A stretch of 64,000 nucleotides of DNA from Cristatella mucedo (taxonomy: Eukaryota; Bryozoa; Phylactolaemata; Cristatellidae): NCBI GenBank assembly GCA_009760855.2, contig WPIO01000175.1, forward strand, positions 553,830 to 617,829, in the 5' to 3' direction. The notes below the pieces were generated by a model, which saw only the letters and a program-made list of their open reading frames with translations, was not told the DNA's origin and did not search any database. Each line of letters opens with the position of its first letter. Position 1 is the stretch's first letter. This document shows, piece after piece, positions 34,015 to 46,250 of the stretch. A program made the translations under genes and the position numbers.

Positions 34015-34155
34015 TACTCACTATTATATAATATTACTCACCGTGATATTACTCGCCATTCAATTGCATTACCCTTTGCAGCAAATGTAAAGCGCCTAGA
34101 GAGAGATTTAATTCTCTGAGGGCGCTTTATCAAGTGCATTATTATTATTATTTTA
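34015..34155 (+). mobile_element. LINE-I 3' end, 5'-truncated
   Basis: ATATTACTCGCCATTCAATT, TTTGCAGCAAATGTAAAGCG, CCTAGAGAGAGATTTAATTC and TCTGAGGGCGCTTTATCAAG, then (TTA)n. Very similar to the end of the copy at 36.7 kb. Confidence 0.88.
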
Positions 34156-34174
34156 TAGCTATCTAATAGATAAG

Positions 34175-34245
34175 CTTATATTCCAGCCAATTCAGTACTT
34201 TCTAAGAGATTTAGTTCTCTTAGGGTACTATAATAATGCGCCGAT
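34175..34245 (+). mobile_element. Eroded LINE-I/SINE-1 tail
   Basis: AGTACTTTCTAAGAGATTTA, GTTCTCTTAGGGTACTATAA: the hairpin with mutated outer arms that still pair (AGTAC with GTACT), suggesting the stem rather than the sequence was preserved. Confidence 0.5.
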
Positions 34246-34465
34246 CTTGTTATAATGAAAGTGGTGGTCTATTTATACAAACTGAAACTGTTTTCAATGA
34301 GGTTTATTTTCTCTCTCCGCTCGTTATAACGTCTAGCAAAGGAGCTAGAAATATTAGTTACAGGAAACTTTAGAAAACTGGCCAACATCTGCAAGCGAGA
34401 TCTCACTAAGATTGCGAAAATATTTGCTTGGTCTTTAAAAAAGTCTTCGACGATTTAACACCCTC

Positions 34466-34560
34466 ATTATTATAGCGGCAGAAGAGGCATCTCGGCTGTC
34501 ACCACCGCCTGGACTTGGCAATACAGGATCCTTTACCTCCTGTGCTTCCAGAACCGTCAT
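34466..34560 (-). mobile_element. SINE-2 body fragment
   Basis: The minus strand gives GGATCCTGTATTGCCAAGTC, GGTGGTGACAGCCGAGATGC and CTCTTCTGCCGCTATAATAA, matching the SINE-2 body. The tRNA-like head is lost. Confidence 0.65.
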
Positions 34561-34749
34561 GTAAGCAAATGTAGCCCAGGTAACTGTTCTCTCCAGAGCA
34601 TTTCTTAATTGAATAAAGTTAATTGAAATATAATGACTTTAAAAACTTTGAATCATATTAATGATTACATTGAACACATTTTTATAGGACTTAGCTGATT
34701 AAACCAAAATCCGACTACGATATAGTCTGCTTCTTCCAAGAGGTGCGAA

Positions 34750-35932
34750 TCATAAGCAGTTCCTCTCAGCATTCCACCAGTCAGATACGCGCACTTGTTT
34801 CTTGGGTCTCCTGGTGGCAAGCTCACACAGCTTGCAAATGGAAGAGCGATCGTGCATCGGATAGTTGTGTCTCCAATTGGGTTCATTAACTTTGTAAGTA
34901 GAACGCCATTCATGGTACTTCAACAATGCCTCAGGTGAGCTGGCTAGCATCTTTAGGTGAGCAGCTAATTCTTGCGGTCCTGCAAAGTCGTCGGTATGGA
35001 CAAACGAGTTTGGAGGGGCTAAAGCTTGGTACTGCCGTTTCGTTAAGCCTCGCACGATTGGTACGTTGTCATATTTCAATGAGTCGAAGAACTTTTCCGT
35101 TATGTAGTGATCACAGTGACTGTTCTCAAATGCAAGGTAAAACCTGTACTGTTGTCGGTTTTTTTGCATGCATGAAGAGTTTTTTCCAGAGCAGCCATCA
35201 GAAAGTCCGGTGCAGGGCCCATATATCGTGACGTCAATGAGCTTTGCAAGTTCGAGCGCGTATTCAAATCTCGATCGTGCACCTTCAGTTGAATTACAAT
35301 TACTGACGTATCAAAGAACGTTTTTCGTGTATTGTTGCAAAATAGAGATTGCTGACTTTGTTGAAGCGGAGTTTAATAAAGAGAAGCCTCCATACGGTCT
35401 GAAAATATCAGCATCCGACTTCTATGAGTAAGTGTAATTGACGACGTCATCTAGTGGCAGCAAAAATTCGTGCCGTGTCCTCGATGGGGCTTCGTGTTGA
35501 AAAAACACAAAGGCGTTGGTCGTTGACACGGAGTGTATATTTCCTAAAATTGGGTTCATTCCCGTCGGTACAGTCAATTCCATTGGCACGGTTCCAGCAA
35601 CACTCCAATTTAAAGGGCCCATGGAAAACGATCAAGCTGGCCTGATTGGCACAGCAAGGGTCGTCTGTAATAAGGCATTTTTTGTATGCACATTTGTTTT
35701 TGCGGACTGGGTTTGCCATATTGCGGCCAAAATACCACAAGCTATCTCCGCCAAATCGGGCTGGTGTTAAAAAATATATAAGTTTGTGTGGTCCCGCCTT
35801 GTAATTTTGCAGTTGTGTCGATGCATCAGGTCCTGTTATCGTTAAAGGCATATCCAGGAAGGTATAGCTGGTTAGTGTCACGAAGAACAGAAAAGTCATC
35901 AGGAGATTTGAAAGCAGCCACCACCAAGACAT
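34750..35932 (-). pseudogene. Alpha-1,3-fucosyltransferase-like pseudogene (GT10)
   Basis: The minus strand holds a complete but broken GT10 fucosyltransferase, a Golgi type II membrane enzyme using GDP-fucose. From 35932: an N-terminal membrane anchor (WWLLSNLLMTFLFFVTL), a CxxxKC-type segment with ITDD and LIVFHGPF of the N-terminal domain, then VFFQHEAPS and LDDVVNYTYS, SDADIFRPYGG, YVSNCNS, and the catalytic signature FYLAFENSHC / YITEKFF near 35145-35085. APPNSFVH, the late CKLC pair and a WWNAERNC end follow. Three lesions are visible: a frame change near 35505-35520 (one extra base in GGCG/AAAGG), a TAG at 35422-35424 where the family has Tyr, and a TGA at 35311-35313 where the paralogue has Trp. 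The frame begins just after TTAAATTTTAG, a possible splice acceptor. There is no intron after ADIF, unlike the paralogue at 57.7-62.2 kb. Confidence 0.9.
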
Positions 35933-36317
35933 TCCTAAAATTTAAATACATTTGGAAAACATTATGAGAGGTCTTAAACTGAAAAACAAGTTGCAGTTCA
36001 CTTAAATATTTTCGTGCGACTTCACCTATTCTTAGAAATAACCGCCCTTTTGTTAAGATATTTGTAACGCATATGCTCAAACTGGATGGATGGCCGAATT
36101 AACGAAACGAAGGATGTCTTACCAGGATTGTGACTTTGCTAGTTTGGCGGAAGACATCGCACTGCATCAATGATTCTAAAGAACGTTTTTTTCTGTTTGG
36201 CCTGATTGAGTTACTTATGTACTAAAACTGAAACGTGAAAAACTGCCCGCATAATGCAAACGTACATCTGAATAAGAAGCTTTCTAATACTAATAAATTC
36301 AAGCTGGCACCATCTTA
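35933..36317. other. No recognised feature (upstream of fucosyltransferase pseudogene)
   Basis: A/T-rich unique sequence. If the pseudogene once had a 5' exon I cannot locate it here. Confidence 0.4.
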
Positions 36318-36420
36318 ATAATAATAACAATATTAACAATACATTTATAAAAAGGCCCTCAGAGAACTCACTGTTTTTCTATGCACTTTAAAATTGCTGC
36401 AAAGGAAGCTTAGACAAATG
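36318..36420 (-). mobile_element. LINE-I 3'-terminal fragment
   Basis: AATAATAACAATATTAACAA, AAAGGCCCTCAGAGAACTCA, a short diverged loop, ATGCACTTTAAAATTGCTGC and AAAGGAAGCTTAGAC: reverse complement of the LINE-I end. Confidence 0.7.
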
Positions 36421-36559
36421 TGTGGATTAACAGATATGTATTCAGTTTTAGAACGAGAATAAATTAATTATTTTAGGAGGAGATAGCAGTCTACATGACA
36501 GCAGAGATTTTTATTTTGTTGCTCTTTTTATTTCAATTCTAACGCCAGTACTGGTTAGC

Positions 36560-38121
36560 TTGCTAATTAATGTCATATCTTGGATTGTAGTTAAAATGAC
36601 CACGAGGCACAATTTTGAATGGCTTTATAAGGCTTTTAGGACTAATTTGTTTCTAACAATACACACACTGTCTGCTGTGAAAATAAGCGAAGAGCACTGG
36701 CTTAATTATGATCATCAGCAGCTGTTACCGCTTCGTCATCGTAAATCAAATGCATTCTTAGATATTAATGTTGTTACTAAGATTCATGAACTATGCATTA
36801 ATAAAAGCACCCATAGCCGTGGCGTTGGCCGGAACCACCAGCTCAGACGCCACTCGATTGGCAGGAACGGGGAGCTGAGTACTCGCTCGTTTGGTATTCC
36901 TAGCATTGTCTCGAACCGCTCGACACGCTTACCCACATGCCTCACTGTGAATCTCTCTAGCTTAGTGGTCATCAGGCCTGTTGTAACTCCATCAGCCAGA
37001 CTAAAGGCTTGCCTTTGGAATCCTGGCTCAATGTGCAATAAAACTCGGGTAATAAGGGACCTGATTTCTGAAAATAATCTCGACCTGCTTGCCCTAACTG
37101 AAACATGGCTAAAATTGATAAACTGCCCGACAATTAAAGACGCGACCCCATCTGGTTCTCGTTCTTTCACACACCTACATTAATCAAAACTGGAGGTGGA
37201 GTTGCTATTATCGTGCACTCAAAATTCAACTTCAGGTCATTTGCAGTACCATCGAAGCCGTCTTGTGAATCAATTTCCTTGGTCTCATCCAAAAAGAAGC
37301 TACCGATAGTGGCCGTTGTCTATCGCCCACCAGGTACCAAATCTTCCTTATTATCACATTTCTCCGATCTCATTTCGATTGTGTGTTCAAGGAATCGAGC
37401 CTTCCTCGTTATGGGTGATTTTAACGTTCACTTTTATAATTTATCTGACGCTTTCTGCACCAAATTTCGTGCATTGACTGACTCATTGTCTCGTGTGGCT
37501 CATGGGCATGGTCCTACTCACATCAAGGGTCACACACTCGACCAGATTTTCTCATGCAACTGCACTTTGTCATCACCACTTAATACCAAATCCTGCTTAT
37601 CTGACCACATGCAGGTCTCATTCAATTAACATTGTGTGCCCGCCTCCTCCTCTAAAATTACCTGTGAATCGCGAAACCTCAAGACCCTTGACATCGAGGC
37701 TGTCCTTGCGAGAATACCTGCTTCATATCTGCTGCTCAGTAGTCCCTCCGATCTGTCATCATTGGTAGATAGCTACAACACGACGCTAGCTGACACGCTC
37801 GACGAGTTTGCATCTCTGACAAAGCTCACTGTGCATCCTCGCCCAGACGGCCTATGGTTTACCACAGACATTAAACTAGCCAGGTCTACTAAGCGAAAGC
37901 TTGAAAAAGCATACAAAAGACCTGGACTGACTGTCCATCGACAGGCATATGAAGACTACTGTAGGTCGTACCAATCGATCCTAGCAAAGGCTAAGTCTAG
38001 CTTCTATAAAAACCTAGTTGGATCACAGATGCACAATCCAAAAATGCTGATGTCAACGATCAACTATCTCCTCAACCGCTCCCAGATTAGCTCCTTACCT
38101 GATGATACTTCTGATGATTGA
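36560..38121 (+). pseudogene. LINE-I copy C, endonuclease region
   Basis: The reading frame encodes SNAFLDINVVTKIHELCINK, LWNPGSMCNK, LLALTETWLK, YRPPGTKSS, GDFNVHFYN, HTLDQIFS and SDHMQVSF. It therefore keeps the Asp of LDQIF that copy A lost. One T is missing near 37162 (frame shift after PSGSR). A TAA at about 37627 and a TGA at 38119-38121 are further lesions. Where copy A has its insertion, this copy reads SSFYKNLVGSQMHNPK in one frame, which shows that endonuclease and RT belong to one ORF. Confidence 0.88.
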
Positions 38122-40062
38122 GCCGATTGCTTCTCTCAATTGTTTGTGCAGAAGAGAGACAAGATCAGGGAATCCACCCCTGCAATGACAACATCCCCAA
38201 TAAAATGCTGTTCCCCAATTCCTGGCTGCACCTCAATGTCTAAATTTAAGCAGGTCACTACTAATCTAGTCCTGAAGTTCGTATCCCAATCGAAGTAGAC
38301 AACAAGTCCTCTGGACCCTATTCCCACTGTCCTGCTCCTATGCTGCATTGATCTGCTGCTGCCATGGATAACTAACATCATAAATATGTCATTAGCCTTA
38401 GGTAATGTCCAAGCACCTTTCAAGAAAGCTATAGTAAGGCCGCTTCTCAAGAAAGAGACACTAGAGGAAGAGTACTTGAGCAACTACCACCCAGTCTCCC
38501 TTCTACCATTCCTATCAAAGACACTGGAATAAGTTGTGGCGAACGAGCTGAACTCATATATCGAAACTTCAAATCTTGCTAGCTAAGTTCCAGTCTGGCT
38601 TTAGAGCTAATCACTCCACAGAGTCGGCATTGCTTAGTGCATACAACGACCTACTTAGGAATGCGGACATGGGTTGAGTGTCTCTGCTTGTTTCTCGATC
38701 TTTCGGCAGCTTTTCATACCGTCGATCACAAAGTTCTTCTAGAGCGCCTCTCATCTCGCCTGGGCATCACTGGCACTGCTCTGCAGTGGTTCAGGTCCAA
38801 TCTCAGTGGGAGACTCCAGAGTATTGACGTGAATGGACAAAGATCATCAGAGGTATATCTGAAATATGGAGAACCTCAGGGCTTCGTGCTAGGTCCGAAT
38901 AGTTTCACGGTTTATACTCTCTCTCTCTCTCTCTCTCTCTTGCAGATGTTATTGCCAAGCACAATCTAGGCTTTCTCTTCTGTGCGAATGACACTCAGTT
39001 GTAGCTTTGATTTGATCTCTCCCAGCCTTCGAACACCTCGAATTCTCTAAACTCAGTCGTGTATTGATGACATCCACACATGAATGGTAGCAAATTTTCT
39101 AAAGCTAAAAGATGATAAAACTAACTTACTAGTTATGGGCAAACCGAGTGTGATTCGGAGATTGGAAAGGCTGACGCTCAAAGTTGGCTCTGCCGGCATA
39201 TCTCCTGTTGAATCAGCTCGAAATTTAGGTTTCATGTTACAAAATGACCCCTCGTTAGACGACCAAATCAGCTTAACAGTCAAATCTGCCTACTTTCAGC
39301 TACTTAACATTGCTAAATTCGGGCTTGATTAGATAAGGATACCACGTCCAAGTTGGTCCATGCATTCGTGACATCCCGTCTCGACTTCTGCAACTCACTG
39401 CTCATTGGCCTACCGGCATGTGCGATCAGGCGATTGCAGCTAGTGCAAAACTCAGCAGGTAGGCTTGTCTGTCGGGAGCGTGGTAGCTGCCACGTCACAC
39501 CATTCTATCCAACCTGCATTGGCTACCAGCCAAGCAACGGATTGACTTCAAGGTTTTGTCGCTCATTTTTAGTTCACTTCATTCTCTGGCTGCAGTTTAT
39601 CTCTCTGATCTACTCTCCCACCAGGCCAAGTTTTGTACCACCTGCTTTTCGAATCTAACAGTCTACCAATACCTCTTGCAAACATCAAAACCTTTGGAGA
39701 CCGTGCATTTAGTTCGCATGCTCCCAAAGCCTGGAACTCCCTCCCGACTTGCTTCAGAACATCTCCTGACTTGACCACATTTAAAAAGCACTTAAAACAC
39801 ATCCATTTAGGATAGTATTTAGTGGGCCCTGTGATTCGTCCTTCATTTGCCTATGCGTGCTGACACTGTGCATTCTGCCACTAACCACATTGGCATGCTG
39901 ACCCAGTGCATGTCACCCCTAGCCATGTTTTCATGTTGTTTATCAAGCGTGATATTATTCACTATTCAATTGCATTTCCCTTTGCAGAAAATTTAAAGCG
40001 CCTTGAGAGAGATTGATTTCTCTGAGGGCGCTTTATCATGTGCATTATTAGTATTAATATTA
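36702..40062 (+). mobile_element. LINE-I copy C, near full length but heavily mutated
   Basis: Homology with copy A starts at TTAATTATGATCATCAGCAG and runs for 3.36 kb through endonuclease, RT, C-terminal region and 3' UTR to AAAGCGCCTTGAGAGAGATT, CTCTGAGGGCGCTTTATCAT and a TTATTA-like tail. The sequence upstream of 36702 is unrelated to that upstream of copy A. This suggests that both copies start at, or close to, a natural boundary. Confidence 0.9.
38122..39815 (+). pseudogene. LINE-I copy C, degenerate RT and C-terminal region
   Basis: Stops lie in several blocks (CAATCGAAGTAGACAAC; TGGAATAAGTTGTGGCG; CATGGGTTGAGTGTC). Motif A is LDLSAAFHTVDH, motif B GEPQGFVLGP, and motif C is degraded to FCANDTQL followed by TAG. 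A (TC)n run of about 22 bp at 38919-38940 has expanded in the segment between motifs B and C. The C-terminal blocks RLDFCNSLLIGLP and FGDRAFSSHAPKAWN remain readable. Confidence 0.82.
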
Positions 40063-40454
40063 TTAGCTTCGCCTTCCAAAACCAATCGAAAAGTAGGAAA
40101 GTGTGACGCAAACTGCAACAATTCTTGGAAATGCAATAGAACCTTAAACCTAAGCGACTTAATGTTCAGCAACTTAATGACCTTTTATCAACCAACCAAC
40201 TTATATTAAGTAAAACCTCGGAATTAAAAACAGCCGTTCATGTAGCAGCAGAAGTGCTTTAGGGCTGCCAGTTTCACTTTCGAAGAATGATAACGAATTG
40301 TCTGCTGGACGAATTAAATCGATAGTATTTGCCCTCAAGTCTGAGTTTATTTTTCGCTGTTTCCCATGGTCTTTTATATTAGGAGTGCAATATTGTGCAA
40401 CTAATATTGAAACAAATCTGCCTGTGCCGTATTTTGTTTCAGCGAGTTTATCAC
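40063..40454. other. No recognised feature
   Basis: Unique sequence between LINE-I copy C and a LINE-II tail; no motif seen. Confidence 0.4.
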
Positions 40455-40625
40455 CGACTCCTCCCATATTTAGTTGCATGAGATGAAGTCTGATGGCTGC
40501 CGAATGCCTACCGAAAGCCGCTTAGGCTGTGAGTTCGCTATTCAAAACTCTACTGTGTAACACCTGTATAGTCTTTGTGGCTTTGTCGAGTTACAGATGG
40601 AGATAAATTACATTACATTACATCT
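40455..40625 (+). mobile_element. LINE-II 3' end
   Basis: GATGAAGTCTGATGGCTGCC, GAATGCCTACCGAAAGCCGC, CTTTGTCGAGTTACAGATGG and AGATAAATTACATTACATTA: the last coding codons, 3' UTR and the (ATTAC)n tail that defines LINE-II. Confidence 0.85.
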
Positions 40626-40734
40626 CGTAACATGCATAGAAATAAAAAGATTGCACCCATACGTCATTCTGCAGGACATCGGTGTTGTCAGACATTCCGG
40701 TGATAAAAATAGTAATGATAATACTAAAAATATG

Positions 40735-41330
40735 TTCATGTTTATGTAGTGCCCCCAGATAACAAGATTGTCTTTGTAGGCACTTTACATATACTGCAAA
40801 GGAAGGAGGGTCGAATGGTTAGTGGTTGCATGCTCAATGACAGCAAGCATAACATGGTTTCAGGTGACATGCACAGGGTCAGCATGCTTAGATAGGTTTG
40901 CAAACCTAAGGACACAAAGGATGAATAAGAAAGGATCACGTAATTCTATGGCCAACAGGTGTGTTTTTAGCTTTTGTAAATGTCGTCAAGTGGGGGGGGG
41001 GCGGTATCGTGACGTCATCCGGGAGTGGTTTTCCAGGCTTTGGGAGCGTACGACTTAAAGGCACGATCTAAAAAGGATTGGAGGTTCATTTGGGGTGCAG
41101 CTATACGATTAGATACAGAAAATCAGATGCCTCTATTCTTAGCCTGGTGGGGAGAAGATTTTACAGGTAGGCTGAAACCAAAGAATGAAGAGACGTAACA
41201 TTGAATTAGAAAACCTTAATGTCGATGCTTAGCTGGACTGAGAGCTAGTGCTGGTCAGCGAGAGTATTGTGACGTGACAGCTGTGACTCTCGCGACAGGC
41301 AAGCCTAGGTGAAGAGCGTTGTTCGAACAT
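40735..41330 (-). mobile_element. LINE-I 3' portion, old
   Basis: TAGTGCCCCCAGATAACAAG, TAGGCACTTTACATATACTG, GCAAAGGAAGGAGGGTCGAA (3' UTR), then the C-terminal coding region in reverse (GGTGTGTTTTTAGC, TTCCAGGCTTTGGGAGCGTA). A 10-G run at 40992-41001 interrupts the coding block. Confidence 0.78.
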
Positions 41331-41414
41331 GCAATTGCTCCTGCCAGCTAGTGTGGAGTGGCCTAAAATGGTCACGCCCTCACCTGCCCGTATGACTCAG
41401 CCACGCTTCAAGCT

Positions 41415-41475
41415 TTCACTTAGTTGCATGAGATGAAGTCTGCTGGCTACCGGGCGCTCACCGCAAGCTTCGTCG
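41415..41475 (+). mobile_element. LINE-II short fragment
   Basis: CTTAGTTGCATGAGATGAAG, TCTGCTGGCTACCGGGCGCT and CACCGCAAGCTTCG match the LINE-II segment at 40450-40515. No (ATTAC)n tail follows. Confidence 0.6.
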
Positions 41476-41480
41476 GTTTG

Positions 41481-42330
41481 AAGTTTGCGACAGTAAACTC
41501 TTTGGCTCCGCCCTGCTCTGTCCTTTTAGCTTGGCGGACATGCGATGATGCATTTCCGCCCCAAAACAGCGGCGGCCAGCACAATTGGGACCGTACGGCC
41601 GGCGGCGGGCTAGTGCAGTCTACAAAGCCCACTTAAAAACCGACGGATGTTATTCTGCTTAAGTCACCCAGTCTAACTTATACGATAATTTATCTCGAGC
41701 TGCTAAAGAAGGCAGAGCAGCACAAACAGTTGGTGAATTTACTTACCCCGATACGGCTCGTGAAAGCTCGAACGACAAGTGACTCGCTATGCAGATCATG
41801 CCGAGAGGCACAGATACGAAAGAGAGAAAAGCCCAAAGCGCGAACCCTGCAGGAGCAGGAAGCCTACAGAAGATGGCGTAAAATGGAATCGCCAAAGAGT
41901 GACAGAATAAAGCCGAAAGCGTAAACTTTACTACCACGCTACTATATCCACAGCTACATGCCTGCGTCCGCAGCATGTATGATGCTTGTGGAGGGGGTGA
42001 ACTCAGCCGAATGACCGATACCTAAGACAATTCAGGCCTTTTCGGCTGAGACAGGCACACGTGCGGCACCGGTGCGGCTCCGGATGCTGAAATCAAATGT
42101 ATGAGAGCCGAGATCAATAAGGGCATTGCATTACCATTGGACGTCAGAGCGATGGATTTGAAACCCGCTGCATGCGCTCTGCTACGCCGACCGCTAAAAT
42201 GAGCGACGCGGCCACAGCCCAGGAGCTCTAACTGGCAGACGCCGAGCGAGCATACTATTTTCAAGAATGGCTTTGCTCTCAGGCAAGCGACGTCGCTACG
42301 TAGTTAAAAAAATGAAGAACTGTTCCGTGA
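41481..42330. other. No recognised gene or repeat
   Basis: Mixed composition with a short CpG-rich stretch at 41500-41620; no domain or repeat end recognised. Confidence 0.35.
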
Positions 42331-42400
42331 AGTCCATTAAAAAACTGGCTGCCCGACGACGATGAGGACGCGGGGCGACGCCGCCGAGTCACGCAAAAAT
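42328..42400. repeat. Dispersed repeat shared with 46.56-46.64 kb
   Basis: AAGTCCATTAAAAAACTGGC and TGCCCGACGACGATGAGGAC here match GAGTCTCTTAAGAAACTGGC and TGCTCGACGATGATGGAGCG at 46568-46608. A common origin is likely, perhaps an upstream part of LINE-II, but no tail or box identifies it. Confidence 0.5.
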
Positions 42401-43170
<770 letters not shown>

Positions 43171-43319
43171 GAACAACAGAGCTTGACAGAGACACGGAGA
43201 CAGGCCGACCGTGAGACACGCAGAAAGAAAAACTGTGAAATAAAGAGACGGAGAGAGACAGAGAGAGGCAGGCAGAAATAAAGAGAAACAGAGAGACAAG
43301 CAGAGAGGCGGAATGTTTA

Positions 43320-45385
43320 ATGTAATATATGTCCGTCAGTAACTCCACAAAGCCATAAAGACTAAGTGGGTGTTATGAAGGAGAGTTTTGTACAGTGCTC
43401 CCACAGCCAAAGCGGCTTTCGATAGGCATTCGGTGGCCAACGGATTTCATCTCAAGAAACAAAGAGAAAGTGGGAAGCATAGCCGAGTCAGGACAACAAT
43501 CGAGGTAGTGGGTAGCTTGGAAGTATGAGCTCAGGACCGCTGAAAGGGATGAGGGATAGTCTACAGCAATAACATAGTTGTCGTTGTGTAAGAATTGCGG
43601 AAGCGAGTTGTGGAAGCACAGTCTAGAACCTGCCAAGCAAAAGCTTCTGTTGCCAAAGGTCTTTAAGTTGAAGAATGGAACAGCTAATTTATCGTCCATA
43701 CAGAACCTGACAGTACAGGACCAGACCGTACAGGAACTGAGGACACGAACAGGCTTAAACTAGTGCAGCGGATCAGAAAAACAAAGAAACCTAATCATGG
43801 CGGGCCTTGTGGGTCAGCTTAAGAACTTTGCTCTGTATCCGTTGATCGACCAGTAGCCGTCCAAGCTCTTTTAGTAAAGGAGACACGTTGTCAAACCTTC
43901 GGGACTTGAAGACAGCCTTGCAGCCATATTCATAGCCAGCTGCAGTGGACTAGTTGATTTTTTTGATAGCCCAGCCGAAAGGGAGTCACAATAATCAAGC
44001 CGAGACAGAACTAAGTGCTTCTACAGCTAACCTAGCGAAATTTTGTGCAAGCCACTGTGGAAGACTGCTCCTAATATTAGATAGGGATGGAATGTGATGG
44101 CTAGCTGTAGAAGCAGTCTTCTGAATGAAGCTTTTAACATTTAGGCGGCTGTGGAAAGCGACACATAAATTTCGTGCACGTGGTGATGGTCGCACGATAG
44201 CACCACCTATAAGACGTGCAAAGCCTTTTAATCCAGCCAGACGCCTAGGATGTCCTATGACCAGCAGATTGGTTTCTATCGTCATTTGGTTAAAGAAGTT
44301 ATCCGACATCCAGGATCGACTGTCGGCAAGGCGAGCATACAGCTTATCAGTGTCTTCAGAAGATTCTGACGGTTTGAATGACAAATACAGCAGGGTATCG
44401 TCAGCCTACAAGTGATAGCCTTTTGCATGAGCCTTAATACATTTTCCCATAGGTTGAGTATAACTGAAGAACAGCAAGGGACTGCGGACGGACCATTGAG
44501 GGATTCCACAGGTGACCTGTTTCGTGTGTGACACCTGATTCCCATACGACACGGATTGAACACGGTCAGACAAGTATGATCTCAACCACGCCAATGCCTC
44601 GTCTACCAGAGTGATCGTTGTTCTCAATTGTTCAAGCAGAACGTCGTGATTAAAGCTGTTTAAGGAAGCAGATTGATCCAACAGCTCTAAGGCAGCGAAA
44701 TTTCCGTCATCGTTGCCACGTAGAATACCGTTGTTAACATGGAGGAGAGCAGTTTTCGTGGAGTGCTGCCTCTTGAACCCTGATTGAAATCTTTCTGACA
44801 TTTTTTTTTCCAATACGTTCAACCAGCTGCTTAGCAACGATTTTTCAAGAATCTTTGACAAAAAATGAAAAAGCGAAACTCGGCAATAGCCTGTAAGGAC
44901 CTCTGTATCTAATCCTGGCTTTTTAAGAATGGGACTAACGATTGCAGATTACAAAGACTTGGGTTCAACCTCTCTTTCCAAAGAAGTTTTAAAAGTTTCG
45001 GTTATGGCAGGGCCAAGATGGTCTGCCAGTGAAGATTACAGAGTTGATAGTAAAGGGTCTTCAGCAGACGAGCTCTATTTAATAGACCTCAACTAGATAG
45101 CCAAATCGCAGGCCGGAACCTCGGAAAATCTTTTAAAAAAGGTCACAGGTTGTGATTCCACAATAGCTTTACGCGGGAAGGGACTAGTGAATAAACAAAT
45201 GTGCACAATTTTGTCAGTAAAGAATGGTGACATCTTTTCGGCTAGGCCGTTAATATCTGGCAGTCAGACCTCTCAGCATTAGCTAGTAATTTTTTTGTCT
45301 TGTAATAATGTTTTGGGTCCGACTAGCCGGAATACAGTTTTCGAATGAAAAAAGAATGCTTTTCTTTTTTAAGCTTCTGGGTGTA
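43320..45385 (-). mobile_element. LINE-II, longest copy (RT to tail)
   Basis: It begins on the plus strand with TAATGTAATATATGTCCGTC (reverse of the (ATTAC)n tail). It then covers the LINE-II C-terminus, the RT and part of the upstream linker, ending near 45385. There a plus-strand LINE-II end starts, so the two copies lie head to head. The 3' end differs completely from LINE-I, which is the main reason for calling it a separate family. Confidence 0.82.
43995..44861 (-). pseudogene. LINE-II reverse transcriptase, broken
   Basis: From 44861 the minus strand encodes RFQSGFKRQHSTKTALLHV, a decayed motif A (LLDQSASLNSFNHD) and a decayed motif B (CGIPQWSVRSPLLF). In a second frame from 44384 it encodes LSFKPSESSEDTDKLYARL, NLLVIGHPRR and ARNLCVAFHSRLN. 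Motif C would fall at the frame change near 44400. At least two catalytic motifs have substitutions in key positions (AAFD to SLNS; PQGS to PQWS). The C-terminal frame at 43373-43699 has PQFLHNDNY and EMKSVGHRM. Confidence 0.78.
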
Positions 45386-45394
45386 CAATTTTAC

Positions 45395-45690
45395 GCAACA
45401 ACAACTACTCTCCTACTGCCGACTAAGGCACATCTTTTTCAGCGGTCCTGAGCTGCTACTTCTATGCTACTCACTACCTCAACTGCTCTCCTGACTCTGC
45501 TATGCTTCCCACTTTCTCTTTGTTGCGTGAGACGAAGTCTGTTGGCTACCGAATGCGTACCGAAAGCCACTTAGGCTGTGAGTGGGCTATACAAAACTCT
45601 CCTGCGTAACACCCACTTAGTCTCTATGACTTTGTTGACTTACAGACGGAGATACATTACATTGCATTACATTACATTACAAATACACGA
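45395..45690 (+). mobile_element. LINE-II 3' end
   Basis: CTACTCTCCTACTGCCGACT, TGAGCTGCTACTTCTATGCT, GACGAAGTCTGTTGGCTACC, then the tail GACGGAGATACATTACATTG and further CATTA units. Head-to-head with the minus-strand copy to its left. Confidence 0.85.
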
Positions 45691-45974
45691 CGGTTAGATA
45701 GCACAGAGTCAGGCGCTCTAACAGTAAGGATATTAATAATAACGCCGACATATTTTTACTGGGGAATCAGGCACCCTGGCAGTGCTAATATTAATAATAT
45801 TGTCTATAATTTTTAAAGAATGTGGAAAGAAATGCACCACTTTCCAAGAGCCTTGCAAATGCATCCAATAAAGCGTCTCAATATTGATTATTGCATGGCT
45901 TTATAATAAAAATATAATAATGCTAAGGTACCTTATACGTATCGGCTTACATTGTAATGGATTGACTAGAGATA

Positions 45975-46250
45975 CTAATAATCATACATTTATATAGCGC
46001 CCCAATAATTTAATCTCATTCTAGACCCTTCATATTTGCTGCAAAGGAAGTATGATCGAATGGTTTATAGTAGACTGCTCAATGACAACAAGCATAACGA
46101 GGATAGAGGTGACAGGCATAGGGTCAGCATGCAAATCTGGTTAGTGGCCGCATGCACAGTGTCAGCACGCACAAGCGTATTAAGGACTAATCACAGGGAC
46201 CCATTAAACGCTATTATAAATAGATGTTTCTCCTTTTTCTCAAACGTATA
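45975..46250 (-). mobile_element. LINE-I 3' end
   Basis: TTTATATAGCGCCCCAATAA, TTTAATCTCATTCTAGACCC, TGCTGCAAAGGAAGTATGAT and GTGGCCGCATGCACAGTGTC (3' UTR) ending in the KTHLF coding region. 5'-truncated. Confidence 0.82.

Noticed and set aside
35398..35450. An intron explaining the stop after NYTYS in the 35-kb fucosyltransferase
   Set aside because: Coding similarity continues directly on both sides of the TAG in one frame, so there is no room for an intron; it is a nonsense change.
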